From assembly GCF_019352175.1 (NCBI RefSeq), contig NZ_JACBYI010000014.1:93480-157479 (forward strand): a stretch of 64,000 nucleotides of DNA, given 5' to 3'. The notes below the pieces were generated by a model. The model was not told the origin of the DNA. It saw nothing but the letters and a program-made list of their open reading frames with translations, and ran no database searches. The stretch comes from Paenibacillus sp. S150 (lineage in GTDB: Bacteria > Bacillota > Bacilli > Paenibacillales > Paenibacillaceae). The position numbers were made by a program, and so were the translations under genes. Positions within the stretch are counted from its first letter, which is position 1. The number at the start of each line of letters is the position of its first letter. This document shows positions 9,022 to 17,915 of the stretch, piece by piece.

Positions 9022-9990
9022 ATGAATTCGCTGAATCAACGAGTACAGGCACAGGATGTGCGGAGCCTGCCGCTTGCGCGGAAGCCGCGGCGTATCGCCG
9101 CACGGATCAAACAGGATGGGTCGCTGTACTGGCTGGCTTTGCCGGGCATCCTCTTTTTCCTGATCTTCAAATACATTCCCATGGGCGGCATCGTCATTGC
9201 CTTTCAGGATTATTCGCCTTACATCGGGATACGGGGCAGCGGTTGGGTGGGGCTGGAGCAGTTCGCCAGGCTCTTCTCCAATCCCGATTTCGGCATGCTG
9301 TTCCGCAATACGCTGGCGGTGAGTCTGCTCAATCTGCTGCTGTTCTTCCCGTTTCCGATTCTGATCTCGCTGTGTCTGAATGAGCTGCGCAGCAATACCT
9401 ATAAACGCTTCATCCAGACCGTCATCTATATGCCGCATTTCCTGTCCTGGGTCATTATCGCCGCACTGACTGTGCTGCTGTTCGGCAAGGGAAGCGGGCT
9501 GGCCAATATTGCATTGGAGAATATGGGCTATGCGCGGATAGACGTGCTGACGAATGTGAACAGCTTCTGGATTATGCTCACATTGCAGTCTATGTGGAAG
9601 GAGGCGGGCTGGGGAACGATTGTGTTCCTCGCGGCCATGGCGGGCATCGATACCCAGCTGTATGAAGCTGCACGGATGGATGGAGCCGGAAGGCTGCGGC
9701 AAATCTGGCATATCACCCTTCCGGCGATCCGCAGTGTCATTATCGTGCTGTTCATCCTGCGGCTCGGCGACATTATGGAGGTTGGCTTTGAACAAATATT
9801 CCTGATGTACAACGGGGCGGTGTCGGAGGTGGCCGAGGTCTTCGATACCTATGTCTACCGGATGGGCGTGAAGCAAGGGGAATACAGCTACAGTACAGCG
9901 GTTGGCCTGTTCAAATCGCTTACGGGACTGGCAATTGTCCTGCTGGCCAACCGGCTGGCGAAACGCTATGGGGAAGAAGGGGTCTACTGA
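9022..9990 (+). CDS. ABC sugar permease, LplB/YteP type
   Basis: 322-residue inner-membrane permease with about six hydrophobic segments, the first at LYWLALPGILFFLIF. The cytoplasmic EAA loop that contacts the ATPase is visible (YEAARMDGAGRLRQIWHITLP). It partners the upstream lipoprotein and the downstream permease; in Bacillus subtilis the comparable YtcQ-YteP-YtcP system imports rhamnogalacturonan fragments. It lies 24 bp after the binding-protein gene in the same operon. Confidence 0.93.
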   Translation: MNSLNQRVQAQDVRSLPLARKPRRIAARIKQDGSLYWLALPGILFFLIFKYIPMGGIVIAFQDYSPYIGIRGSGWVGLEQFARLFSNPDFGMLFRNTLAVSLLNLLLFFPFPILISLCLNELRSNTYKRFIQTVIYMPHFLSWVIIAALTVLLFGKGSGLANIALENMGYARIDVLTNVNSFWIMLTLQSMWKEAGWGTIVFLAAMAGIDTQLYEAARMDGAGRLRQIWHITLPAIRSVIIVLFILRLGDIMEVGFEQIFLMYNGAVSEVAEVFDTYVYRMGVKQGEYSYSTAVGLFKSLTGLAIVLLANRLAKRYGEEGVY

Positions 9991-10007
9991 CCGGAAGGGG
10001 GCTTGTA

Positions 10008-10880
10008 ATGAAAAAACGATCCTTGCTTGAAGCCGTCGCCGGATCAGCCAATGTGCTGCTGCTCGCCCTGCTTGCGGCGGTCATGTTTTTCCCGCTCTAT
10101 TATGTGCTGGTTGTCTCGCTGACAGACCCGGGGGAATATTTGCTGAAGCGGATTGTGCTGTTTCCGGAGGACTGGTCCTTCGAAGCTTATGCGTACCTGC
10201 TGTCTACCCCGGCCTTCATGCGTTCGCTGGGGAACAGCGCTTTTCTGGCTACGGCAGGCACACTGTGCAGCCTTGCGGTTTCCTCTTCGCTGGCCTATGC
10301 CTTGTCCCAGCCAAGATTTCTGTTCCGCAGGGGACTGCTGCTGATGATCTTGCTGACGATCCTCTTCAGCCCGGGAATGATCCCGAATTATCTGCTGGTT
10401 CGGGAGCTGGGGCTGATGAACAGCATTTGGGCTTTGATCCTGCCCTCGCTGGCGAATGGCTGGACGGTTATTCTGATGAAGAACTTCTTCGACAACGTGC
10501 CGGCAGAGTTGAACGAAGCTGCAGCCATCGATGGCTGCAGCGCTTTCCGGACCTGGGTGTCGATTGTGCTTCCGCTGTCCCTGCCTGCGCTCGCCACATT
10601 TGGCTTGTTCTTCGCTGTAGGCTACTGGAATCAGTTTTTTGCGGCCCTCTTGTATTTGAATGATTCGGAGAAGTGGCCGATACAGGTGCTGCTGCAGAAT
10701 ATGCTGCTGAATGCGTCCAATATCGACCTGGTCACCCCGGGACAGCAGGTCGAGGCGCCGCCGACCGAAATGCTCAAAATGGCTGCCATTATTGTCGCTA
10801 TCGTCCCGGTGCTGGTGGTCTATCCGTTCCTGCAGAAGCATTTTGCCAAAGGCGCGCTCGTCGGTTCCATCAAGGGGTAG
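10008..10880 (+). CDS. ABC sugar permease, LplC/YtcP type
   Basis: 290-residue second permease subunit. The EAA loop is NEAAAIDGCSAFRTWVSIVLP; an N-terminal membrane segment (VLLLALLAAVMFFPLYYVLV) and others follow. The ending EKHFAKGALVGSIKG-like C-terminus (KHFAKGALVGSIKG) is typical of this subfamily. It follows the first permease by 17 bp and precedes the YesS-like regulator, so the importer and its regulator are probably co-transcribed. Confidence 0.93.
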   Translation: MKKRSLLEAVAGSANVLLLALLAAVMFFPLYYVLVVSLTDPGEYLLKRIVLFPEDWSFEAYAYLLSTPAFMRSLGNSAFLATAGTLCSLAVSSSLAYALSQPRFLFRRGLLLMILLTILFSPGMIPNYLLVRELGLMNSIWALILPSLANGWTVILMKNFFDNVPAELNEAAAIDGCSAFRTWVSIVLPLSLPALATFGLFFAVGYWNQFFAALLYLNDSEKWPIQVLLQNMLLNASNIDLVTPGQQVEAPPTEMLKMAAIIVAIVPVLVVYPFLQKHFAKGALVGSIKG

Positions 10881-10909
10881 CCCTGGCCCAGAATATTGCG
10901 GAGAAGGAG

Positions 10910-13255
10910 ATGAGAAGCTTGCAGCTCAGATACAGGAAGAAAAAAGTGCATAGAGGACGTTATTTCCGCAGAAGTCTTACATTGGTTCTATTCATTGCCT
11001 GTATCCCGGGTATTGTGACCGGAGTCGTCCTCTACGGCTGGCTGACCGGCAGCATGGAGCGTACGCTCCGGCAGGCGGATCAGGAGCAGCTGGAGCACCG
11101 CGCGGCACTGGTTGCGGAGCAGCTTGACGATCTGGAGCTATCTTTCTCCAAGTGGGCCTTTGATCCTGTGTTTGACAGCCGCCTGAAAAGCCTTGATTTT
11201 GTGTACAAATACAAGCAGGTGCATGAGCTGTATAAAACGCTGCTGATTATTCAGGATTCGAATGTTCTGATTGATGAAGTCGAATTGTATTTGCAGCAGC
11301 CGGAGCCGCTTACGCTGACTCCGTACCGGTATGATTTTCTGCGGGACCCTTCACAGCGGGTAACATTCGGGCAGCTCGTCGAAGAGCAGCGGATGACGTA
11401 CTGGACACGTTCGGCGGACGGCAAATCGATGATGGAGGTAATCCAGCTGACCGGAGATAACGGCCTGCCGTTCGGTGCGCTGACGATGACGCTCGACACC
11501 CGGCAGCTGGGCAATCTGCTGCAGTCATTGTCACCGTATCCGAGCAGCGCAAGCTTTCTGCTGGGAGCGGAAGGGGAATGGATCGTCCCCCCGGCCTCCG
11601 GCGGGGAGGATGGACTCTATGCAGCGATGCGCAGCAGGGTGCTGGACGCAGACGCTGAGCATGCTTCCCTGCTGATGAGCTATGGCGGCAAGGAATATTC
11701 GGTGAAGTACGGCACGGTCCGCAGATTGGGTACGGATTGGACGTACGTCTCCTCCGTACCCCTATCCGATATTGCAGCGCCCATGCTCTCGGCGTCCAAG
11801 ATTATTGTCGCCGTGAATGCTGCGGGGCTGCTGCTGGCCCTGCTGTTGTCCTGGTTCGGCTCTCTGCACTTGTACCGTCCGGTAGGCCGCTTCCTCCATA
11901 CTTTTAAGGGGGAACGGCCTGCTGCGGCAGGTGGCGGGCAGGATGAATTCGGCCAAATTGAGCAGCAGTGGCTGGGGCTGAAGCAGGAGCGGGAAATGCT
12001 GCTCGGCAATCTTGAGCAGCAGCTGCCCGTGGTCCGCAAAAGCTTTGTGCTGCAGCTGGCCCAGGGGCATTTGGCGGGCATGGCGGAACAGGAACTCAGG
12101 GAACGCTTCGCCCGGCTCAGCTGGGAGGTGGGGGACTGCCGCTTTGCGGCGGTGTTCGCACAGTTAAGCCCCTACGGGATGCCTTCTCAGGAAGGTGCCG
12201 ATGAACACCGGGATTTGCTGGTTTTTGCCGCTGGCGATGTTCTTAAGGATATCCTTGAGGAAGGGGAGCTCCAGGGGGAAATCATTCATTTCCATGATCA
12301 GTCCATGGGACTGCTGCTTGCACTCTCCGGGAACAGACAGGATGAAGCGGCAGAAAGCGGAAGGGAGCTGATGATTCTCGGGGAGCGATGGGTGAAGGAG
12401 GTTCAGGCCCGGCTGGGAATCCGCCTTACGGCCGCGGTCAGTGAATGCACAGAATCGGCTGCTGCAATTCCTTATCTTTTCCGCAAAATCCGCTACTCCC
12501 TCCGGCACAGTCTTCTTGCCTCCGATCAAGCCGTTATTGACGCCGGTCAAGCCGGCTATGCAGCAGCGGTTGAAGAAACGCATTATCCGGTATTTCTGGA
12601 ACAGGAGATTGTGGCCGCGATCCGCAGCGCCGATGCCGAAGCGGCTATGGAGCTGCTGCAGCGCTTCATGGAAGAAGTGCAAAGGGGAGGCTCGGAGCAG
12701 CGGCTGAAGCAGGCCTTATTGCAGCTGCTGGCCAGTATTCAGCATGCCATGACCCAGCTTGGCGGCGATCCGGTGCTGCTGTTCGAGGTAGAGGTGTTCG
12801 ATGAACTGCTGCATCTGAACAGCTCTGATGATGTGCTGCTGTGGTTCCGCCACCGGATTGTGAAGCTCTGCATTGAGGGCTACACAGGCAAGGAGGAGGA
12901 GCAGCTGAAGCTGGCCGTCCATTCGATGAAGGAGCACGCGGACCAGCAGTACGCCGAGGCTATGTCGCTGGAGGCGCTCGCGGATCTGTACGGCATTCAT
13001 TCGTACACGCTCAGCCGCGCCTTCAAGCAAATGATTGGACAGAATTTCGTTGATTATCTTACAGAGGTCCGGCTGAGGCGGGCCAAGCAGCTCATTGAGG
13101 AAACCGACGGCAAGATCAATGAAATTGCTGAACAGGTGGGCTACCAGGCCAGCTACTTCAACCGGATATTCAAAAAAAGTGAAGGCATTACGCCAAGCCG
13201 TTACAGGGACCGGATCCGCAGCAGCGAAAAGAAGCGCGGCAACGGTTCCGAATAA
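10910..13255 (+). CDS. Membrane-bound AraC-family regulator, YesS-like
   Basis: 781 residues. Transmembrane helices lie near 23-44 and 297-318, enclosing an extracytoplasmic sensor domain. The cytoplasmic part ends in a double AraC helix-turn-helix from about 680 (SLEALADLYGIHSYTLSRAF and INEIAEQVGYQASYFNRIFK). Length and layout match B. subtilis YesS (about 760 residues), a regulator of rhamnogalacturonan genes. The open frame extends upstream to 10673, but that part overlaps the permease gene; ATG 10910 follows GGAGAAGGAG and begins the basic leader before the first helix, so it is the start. It probably activates this locus in response to an external pectin fragment. Confidence 0.9.
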   Translation: MRSLQLRYRKKKVHRGRYFRRSLTLVLFIACIPGIVTGVVLYGWLTGSMERTLRQADQEQLEHRAALVAEQLDDLELSFSKWAFDPVFDSRLKSLDFVYKYKQVHELYKTLLIIQDSNVLIDEVELYLQQPEPLTLTPYRYDFLRDPSQRVTFGQLVEEQRMTYWTRSADGKSMMEVIQLTGDNGLPFGALTMTLDTRQLGNLLQSLSPYPSSASFLLGAEGEWIVPPASGGEDGLYAAMRSRVLDADAEHASLLMSYGGKEYSVKYGTVRRLGTDWTYVSSVPLSDIAAPMLSASKIIVAVNAAGLLLALLLSWFGSLHLYRPVGRFLHTFKGERPAAAGGGQDEFGQIEQQWLGLKQEREMLLGNLEQQLPVVRKSFVLQLAQGHLAGMAEQELRERFARLSWEVGDCRFAAVFAQLSPYGMPSQEGADEHRDLLVFAAGDVLKDILEEGELQGEIIHFHDQSMGLLLALSGNRQDEAAESGRELMILGERWVKEVQARLGIRLTAAVSECTESAAAIPYLFRKIRYSLRHSLLASDQAVIDAGQAGYAAAVEETHYPVFLEQEIVAAIRSADAEAAMELLQRFMEEVQRGGSEQRLKQALLQLLASIQHAMTQLGGDPVLLFEVEVFDELLHLNSSDDVLLWFRHRIVKLCIEGYTGKEEEQLKLAVHSMKEHADQQYAEAMSLEALADLYGIHSYTLSRAFKQMIGQNFVDYLTEVRLRRAKQLIEETDGKINEIAEQVGYQASYFNRIFKKSEGITPSRYRDRIRSSEKKRGNGSE

Positions 13256-13281
13256 TCTACTTCACGTAAGAGGTGAGCAGA

Positions 13282-14796
13282 ATGGCTTACTCCAAGCCTG
13301 ATATTATATTTCTGATGACGGACCAGCAGCGCTGGGACTGTATCGGAGCCTTCAACGAGCATATTCATACCCCAAATCTGGACAGGCTTGCGGCCGAGGG
13401 GATTACGTTCAGCCAGGCTGCATGCCAATCCCCAATGTGCGTCCCGAGCCGCAGCTCCATGATGTTCGGCTATTACCCTTCGCAGCTTGGGGTGAGAACG
13501 AACTACGGCGGTCTGTTCGATGAAGAGCGGCTGCCCTCGGAGCCGCTTCCCGAGCTGATGCGGCAGGCCGGCTATCAGACGGCAGGGTTCGGCAAGACCC
13601 ACTGGAACCACAGCAGCGGTGTGGAAGAGCCCTCGGCAAGAGGGTTCGAGGTTAGAGCGGTGGGGCTGTCCAGGGAGAGCGGCCATTACGAGCAGGGGGC
13701 GGTGATGATGGGCGATACGCATCCGGATAGCCTTGCGGCGTACTCCCGGGAAACGGGGGGCTTCGGCGGCGGCGAAGAGAATGCGCTTGGCTATATCGGC
13801 CTTACCAGCCGGCTGCCGATGGACCAGCACCGGGACGGCTGGGTGGCTGAGCAGAGCCTGCGCTTCCTGGAAGGGGGACCGGACCCGGACCGGCCGTTAT
13901 TCTTCTATCTGTCCTTCCTCAAGCCGCATGCGGGCTTTAATGTCCCGGCAGAGTTCGAGCAGCTGTACAGCCTGGAGGATATCCCGGATATTCCGCAGCC
14001 GCCCTGGGCGGATGAAACGGCTACCCATCTGGCCGCCTCCGATAAGGTGAATGAGCACAGCCGCGCTTCCTATTTGGAGAAGCGGCAGGTGTGGCAGCGG
14101 CTGAGCCGCGAAGAGCGGAGAAGGACGACCCTCAGATATTGGGCCAATTGCTCCTGGCTGGACCATTATTTCGGGCGGGTGCTGGATAAGCTGCAGCAGC
14201 TGGGCAGACTGGACAACGCGCTCATTGTCTTCGTGTCCGATCACGGGGAGATGCTGGGTGAGCGTAAGTTCCGGTTTACGAAATATAATCTGTATGACAG
14301 CAGTGTAAGAGTCCCGATGATTCTCTCCGGCAGCTATATTCCGCAGGACCGGCGGGGAACCTTCGACGACCTCCCGGCGGAGCTGGTCGATCTGGTTCCA
14401 ACGCTTCGCGAGGTCGCCGGACTCGGACCCGATCTACAGCTTCCGGGAACTCATCTGCTGCACGGTCCAAGGCACAGAGGAACCTTCTGCGAATTTCACG
14501 GCAAAGGGGTAACCGCCCCCCACTCGGCACCGGCCTATATGTGGCGGACACAGGAATGGAAGCTTATTCTGTATCTGGAGGGCAGCGTGCGGGACTCGGC
14601 TTCCCGGGTGGAGGAGACGCGGGGGGAGCTGTACCATCTGGCGGAGGACCCGCATGAATGGAGGAATCTTTATGACAGCGGGGAGTATGCGCTGATCCGC
14701 GAGCAGCTCAAAACCGAGCTGCTGATGCATTTGGCCTCCAGCTGGGCCAAGGGCCCTTATTTCTATGACCGGGGCGGCTTCAAGGCGCTGGAGTAA
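13282..14796 (+). CDS. Type I sulfatase
   Basis: 504 residues of the alkaline-phosphatase-like sulfatase family. The active-site signature CVPSR has Cys53 as the residue converted to formylglycine, so the enzyme needs a maturase, none of which is in this window. Metal-binding parts are visible at PDIIFLMTDQQRWD and FVSDHGEMLGE. There is no signal peptide, so it probably acts on imported sulfated sugars. ATG 13282 behind GAGGTGAG is preferred to an upstream GTG at 13273. It follows the YesS-like gene by 26 bp and may belong to the same operon. A substrate within sulfated pectin or algal-type glycans is inferred. Confidence 0.9.
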   Translation: MAYSKPDIIFLMTDQQRWDCIGAFNEHIHTPNLDRLAAEGITFSQAACQSPMCVPSRSSMMFGYYPSQLGVRTNYGGLFDEERLPSEPLPELMRQAGYQTAGFGKTHWNHSSGVEEPSARGFEVRAVGLSRESGHYEQGAVMMGDTHPDSLAAYSRETGGFGGGEENALGYIGLTSRLPMDQHRDGWVAEQSLRFLEGGPDPDRPLFFYLSFLKPHAGFNVPAEFEQLYSLEDIPDIPQPPWADETATHLAASDKVNEHSRASYLEKRQVWQRLSREERRRTTLRYWANCSWLDHYFGRVLDKLQQLGRLDNALIVFVSDHGEMLGERKFRFTKYNLYDSSVRVPMILSGSYIPQDRRGTFDDLPAELVDLVPTLREVAGLGPDLQLPGTHLLHGPRHRGTFCEFHGKGVTAPHSAPAYMWRTQEWKLILYLEGSVRDSASRVEETRGELYHLAEDPHEWRNLYDSGEYALIREQLKTELLMHLASSWAKGPYFYDRGGFKALE

Positions 14797-14845
14797 GGCT
14801 GGAAGAAGATTTGCAAGATACGGCTGATGTCGACCGGATGGCCGG

Positions 14846-14889
14846 AGGCAGCATGACCTTTCCGATATGGAAAGGCATGCTGCCTTTTT
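14846..14889 (+). terminator. Rho-independent terminator after the sulfatase gene
   Basis: AGGCAGCATG and CATGCTGCCT form a 10-bp stem, with an inner TTTCC/GGAAA stem, followed by TTTTT. It closes the operon that starts with the propeller gene. Confidence 0.85.
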
Positions 14890-15065
14890 GCGAATATGCA
14901 TGCCGCTCTTTTGCGGCACTTCAGAGGATGAAAATTCACAGATGACCCTCAATTTGGCTTTGCCAACTTCCAGGCTTCCATAACAATGTCCTAAAAGCAT
15001 GGACATCATTATTTCAGGATAAATGGATGGATGTCATTCAAATTCAATGAAGCGGGAGGAAAATT

Positions 15066-16916
15066 ATGAAGCGCAGCAAAGGTTTGAAATGGGTGTTATT
15101 GTTGATTCTGATCGTCTCGGTAACTCTGGGGGCGGAAGGGAAGCAAGTGCTGGCCGCCGGTCCCCGGCTGGTTGAGCATCTCGACCGCGGTTTGGTGGCC
15201 ATTCATGCAGGCAATGGCCAGGTCTATCTGAGCTGGCGGCTGCTGGGCACAGAACCGGATACTGTCCGCTTCGATGTCTACCGCCGGACGGGCGGATCGG
15301 ATGGGGTGAAGCTGAATGCAGCCCCTCTGACGAAGGGCACGAATTATACCGACGCCGGGGCGGATCTCAGTCAGGACAATTACTACTACGTTAAGGCCTA
15401 TAACAATGGAACTCCGGCAGGAATCAGCCGGGAAACACTGCTCCCGGCACATTCACCGGAGCGTAATTATTCGAGTATTCCGCTTCAAAGCGTCACGGGG
15501 AATCCGGCGGATTATTTCGTCCAGCACGGCTGGCCGGGTGATTTGGATGGGGATGGGGTGTACGAGTACGTAGTCACCCGCATACCGGTCAACGGCGGGA
15601 ACCGTCTGGTTGAGGCCTATAGTCTCGACAAGGGCTTCCTGTGGAGAATTGACCTCGGACCGTACAGTGTGCAAAGAATTGATACGTACAATGCGCCTCC
15701 CGCCTCTGTGAGCGATTTCGGTGTAACCGGACTCGGGGGCTGGCATGATTCGGATAATGTGACCGTTGCCGATCTTGACAGTGACGGCAAGGCGGAAGTG
15801 TTCATCCGCACCTATGCCGGGGTCGAGTTCGCCAATGGAGCCGTGATTCCGGCCACGGGTGCGCAGACGCAATACATTTCGGCAGTGAACGGGTTCACGG
15901 GGGCGGAAGCCGCCAGAGTTCCGGTTCCGGCGGATTATGCCCAGTATGGTCCGCTCAGCGGCCATTTCGGAGTTGCTTATCTGGACGGAACACATCCCAG
16001 CCTGATTACGGTACTCAAAAACCGGGGGACGGACCGCGTGTTCAGATATATTACCACTGCTTATGATTACTCGGGCGGCCTGCTTACCGAGCGCTGGAAG
16101 CGGCTGGGGGCGGACGGGGAGTTCTTTCACCAGATCCGCATTCTGGATCTCGACGGAGACGGCAGGGATGAAATATCCTTCGGCGGCTGGGCGCTGAATG
16201 ATGACGGAAGCACATTGTATTCCTTCGATAAGGTGGTTCATGGCGACCGGTTTCATATCACGGATCTCGACCCTGACCGTCCGGGGCTGGAGCAGTTTGG
16301 CATTCAGCAGGCCGAGAACGGCAATGTGAACGAGTTCCCGTGGTTTTATGCGGATGCGGCGACCGGCGAGGTGATCCGTACCGGAACTCCGCCCGAGGAT
16401 ATCGCCAGAGGCACGGCTGCCGACATTGATCCGAGATACCGGGGCTATGAGATGTGGTCCAGCGCCGGCGGAGTTTATGACGTTGACGGCGTGGAGATCA
16501 GCACAGCCAAGCCATCGATCAATTATAAAATCTGGTGGGACGGCGATCTCCTGGGTGAACTGCTGGATGTGAATTATGTAGACAAGTGGAATTACAATAA
16601 CGAAGTCACTGAACGCCTCTTCACCGCACAGGGGGTGCGCGTTAATTCACGCAATGCTCCGGTTCTATACGGTGATCTGCTGGGCGACTGGCGGGAGGAG
16701 ATCCTGTACGAATCCAGTGATTTCACCGAGCTGAGGCTGTATTCAACCACAATTCCTTCGGATATCCGGCTGTATACCCTGCCGCATAATCCGGCTTACC
16801 GCAACACCTTAAGCGTAAAGGGGTACATGCAGTCCACGCTCACCGATTATTATCTGGGTGACGGGATGAATACGCCGCCTGCTCCGTTAGTTACAGAAGT
16901 GATAAATCAGCCATAA
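15066..16916 (+). CDS. Secreted rhamnogalacturonan lyase, family PL11 (YesW-like)
   Basis: 616 residues. A signal peptide covers about 1-31 (hydrophobic core VLLLILIVSVTLG, cleavage near VLAAG). An N-terminal fibronectin-like beta domain is followed by an eight-bladed propeller with calcium loops (WPGDLDGDG, DLDSDGKAE, DLDGDGRDE), the architecture of PL11 lyases that cut the rhamnogalacturonan I backbone. The closing SVKGYMQSTLTDYYLGDGM is typical. It acts outside the cell and would feed unsaturated oligosaccharides to the importer and GH105 enzyme upstream. Separate transcription unit, ribosome-binding site GGGAGGA. Confidence 0.93.
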   Translation: MKRSKGLKWVLLLILIVSVTLGAEGKQVLAAGPRLVEHLDRGLVAIHAGNGQVYLSWRLLGTEPDTVRFDVYRRTGGSDGVKLNAAPLTKGTNYTDAGADLSQDNYYYVKAYNNGTPAGISRETLLPAHSPERNYSSIPLQSVTGNPADYFVQHGWPGDLDGDGVYEYVVTRIPVNGGNRLVEAYSLDKGFLWRIDLGPYSVQRIDTYNAPPASVSDFGVTGLGGWHDSDNVTVADLDSDGKAEVFIRTYAGVEFANGAVIPATGAQTQYISAVNGFTGAEAARVPVPADYAQYGPLSGHFGVAYLDGTHPSLITVLKNRGTDRVFRYITTAYDYSGGLLTERWKRLGADGEFFHQIRILDLDGDGRDEISFGGWALNDDGSTLYSFDKVVHGDRFHITDLDPDRPGLEQFGIQQAENGNVNEFPWFYADAATGEVIRTGTPPEDIARGTAADIDPRYRGYEMWSSAGGVYDVDGVEISTAKPSINYKIWWDGDLLGELLDVNYVDKWNYNNEVTERLFTAQGVRVNSRNAPVLYGDLLGDWREEILYESSDFTELRLYSTTIPSDIRLYTLPHNPAYRNTLSVKGYMQSTLTDYYLGDGMNTPPAPLVTEVINQP

Positions 16917-16930
16917 TGAAGAAGTGAAGA

Positions 16931-16966
16931 ATGGCTCAAGCGCTCAAGCGGTTGAGCCATTTGTTC
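16931..16966 (+). terminator. Terminator after the PL11 lyase gene
   Basis: ATGGCTCAA and TTGAGCCAT form a 9-bp stem, with a short GCG-rich loop, followed by TTGTTC. It lies 15 bp after the stop codon. Confidence 0.7.
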
Positions 16967-16970
16967 AAAA

Positions 16971-17064
16971 TATAAGCGTATATGCTCGGCACACTAAATT
17001 ATCCTTCTATTTCTCGCTGAAACACGGCCGTCCTTTACTAGGGCTGCGTAGCTGTTTTTGCTTG
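16971..17064 (+). repeat. Dispersed hairpin repeat, copy 1
   Basis: Member of the element of about 100 bp found six more times in this window (one a remnant). It shows the common order: TATATGCT, then ATTATCCTT, TCGCTGAAAC, CCGTCCTT, GCGTAGC, and a final GCTTG. The central part can fold as an imperfect hairpin. Confidence 0.75.
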
Positions 17065-17189
17065 TTCAAGATCATTGCTGAGCCGCTGGGCTATTTGGAT
17101 AGAGGAACTACCTTTGCCGGGGAAGCAGCGATAACTGGCTTATCAAACAACGAAACAGGCACCGCCTATTGCTGAGCGGGGCAGGAAAG

Positions 17190-17425
17190 TGGAATACAAT
17201 GAAGTGAAGTGGAATTAGGTAACTTAAATGGACGGAAAAGCTTGCTGAAGAAGGAATAGTGGGAAAAAGTAAATTTAATCTCCGCATAATTCCCTGAAAG
17301 GGGGGAGAATCGGATGATTTAGGTATCCTTTTTCCCACTGACGCTTGCGCAAAAGAGGGTGTGGAGAAAAATAAGTTCACTTTTTCCACTTGGGCCTGCC
17401 GTCGGTTTCAGCAGAAAATCTTACA
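17190..17425. repeat. Degenerate array with period near 51 bp
   Basis: Cores GTAACTTAA (17219), GTAAATTTA (17269), GTATCCTTT (17323) and GTTCACTTT (17375) recur at spacings of 50, 54 and 52 bp. Each is followed by a GC-richer tail. AGTGGGAAAAAG near 17258 and CTTTTTCCCACT at 17328 are inverted copies. The sequence is close to the array at 63.6 kb. Confidence 0.6.
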
Positions 17426-17915
17426 TCTGAAATTTAAAACAGCTATGCTGTCCAATGAAGGACGGCATAGCTTTTCTGTTTTTTTTCTTCTATATAAACA
17501 TAGTCAGCACCAAGCTGCTGCTGGCGACTGTATTCGTCTTCATCACCTTATGTCGGCAGACCGTTTGAATGGCCGGGCAGCTCCCTGCTCGGGTGTTCCA
17601 TTATGGAAGGGCAGCGTTCAGGATGATCTGAAGCCGGTATTGGAGGAAGGCAAGGCGCAGGAGGCTGAGTCACAGCATAAGTAAAGAGCCAGGCTATCAA
17701 AATGCCGAATCTGTTCAGGAGCGGTGGAACCATTGGCGTAATGCAGTCCGGGCCGGCCTGTTCAAGCGGTGCATCCCGGCTATTCGAGCAAGCCCAAATG
17801 AGCTGCTTCATAAACGGCCGGCGAAAGGCTTGAGACAGCAGCTTGCTCTGCGCAGATAAACCTTCATGTCTATGCAGTTCAAGTCCATTGAGGCAGCTAA
17901 GCGGTATATGGCTTC
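17426..17915. other. Spacer without a convincing gene
   Basis: Contains one terminator-like hairpin near 17441 and otherwise only short frames with no family likeness. Frames such as the one ending at 17684 lack ribosome-binding sites. It lies downstream of both the lyase gene and the convergent KamA-family gene. Nothing else supported. Confidence 0.6.
17441..17488 (+). terminator. Terminator-like hairpin with T-tract
   Basis: AGCTATGCTGTCC and GGACGGCATAGCT form a stem with one mismatch, followed by a run rich in T. No gene end lies close upstream on this strand, so its purpose is unclear. Confidence 0.6.

Noticed and set aside
7930..9876. 648-residue reverse-strand frame opposite the binding-protein and permease genes
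   Set aside because: It is antisense to two clearly recognised genes and reads as low-complexity His/Gln/Arg-rich sequence typical of shadow frames in GC-rich coding DNA.
17361..17811. Small frames in the 17.4-17.8 kb spacer
   Set aside because: No ribosome-binding sites or recognisable motifs. Composition looks like non-coding or long-decayed DNA.
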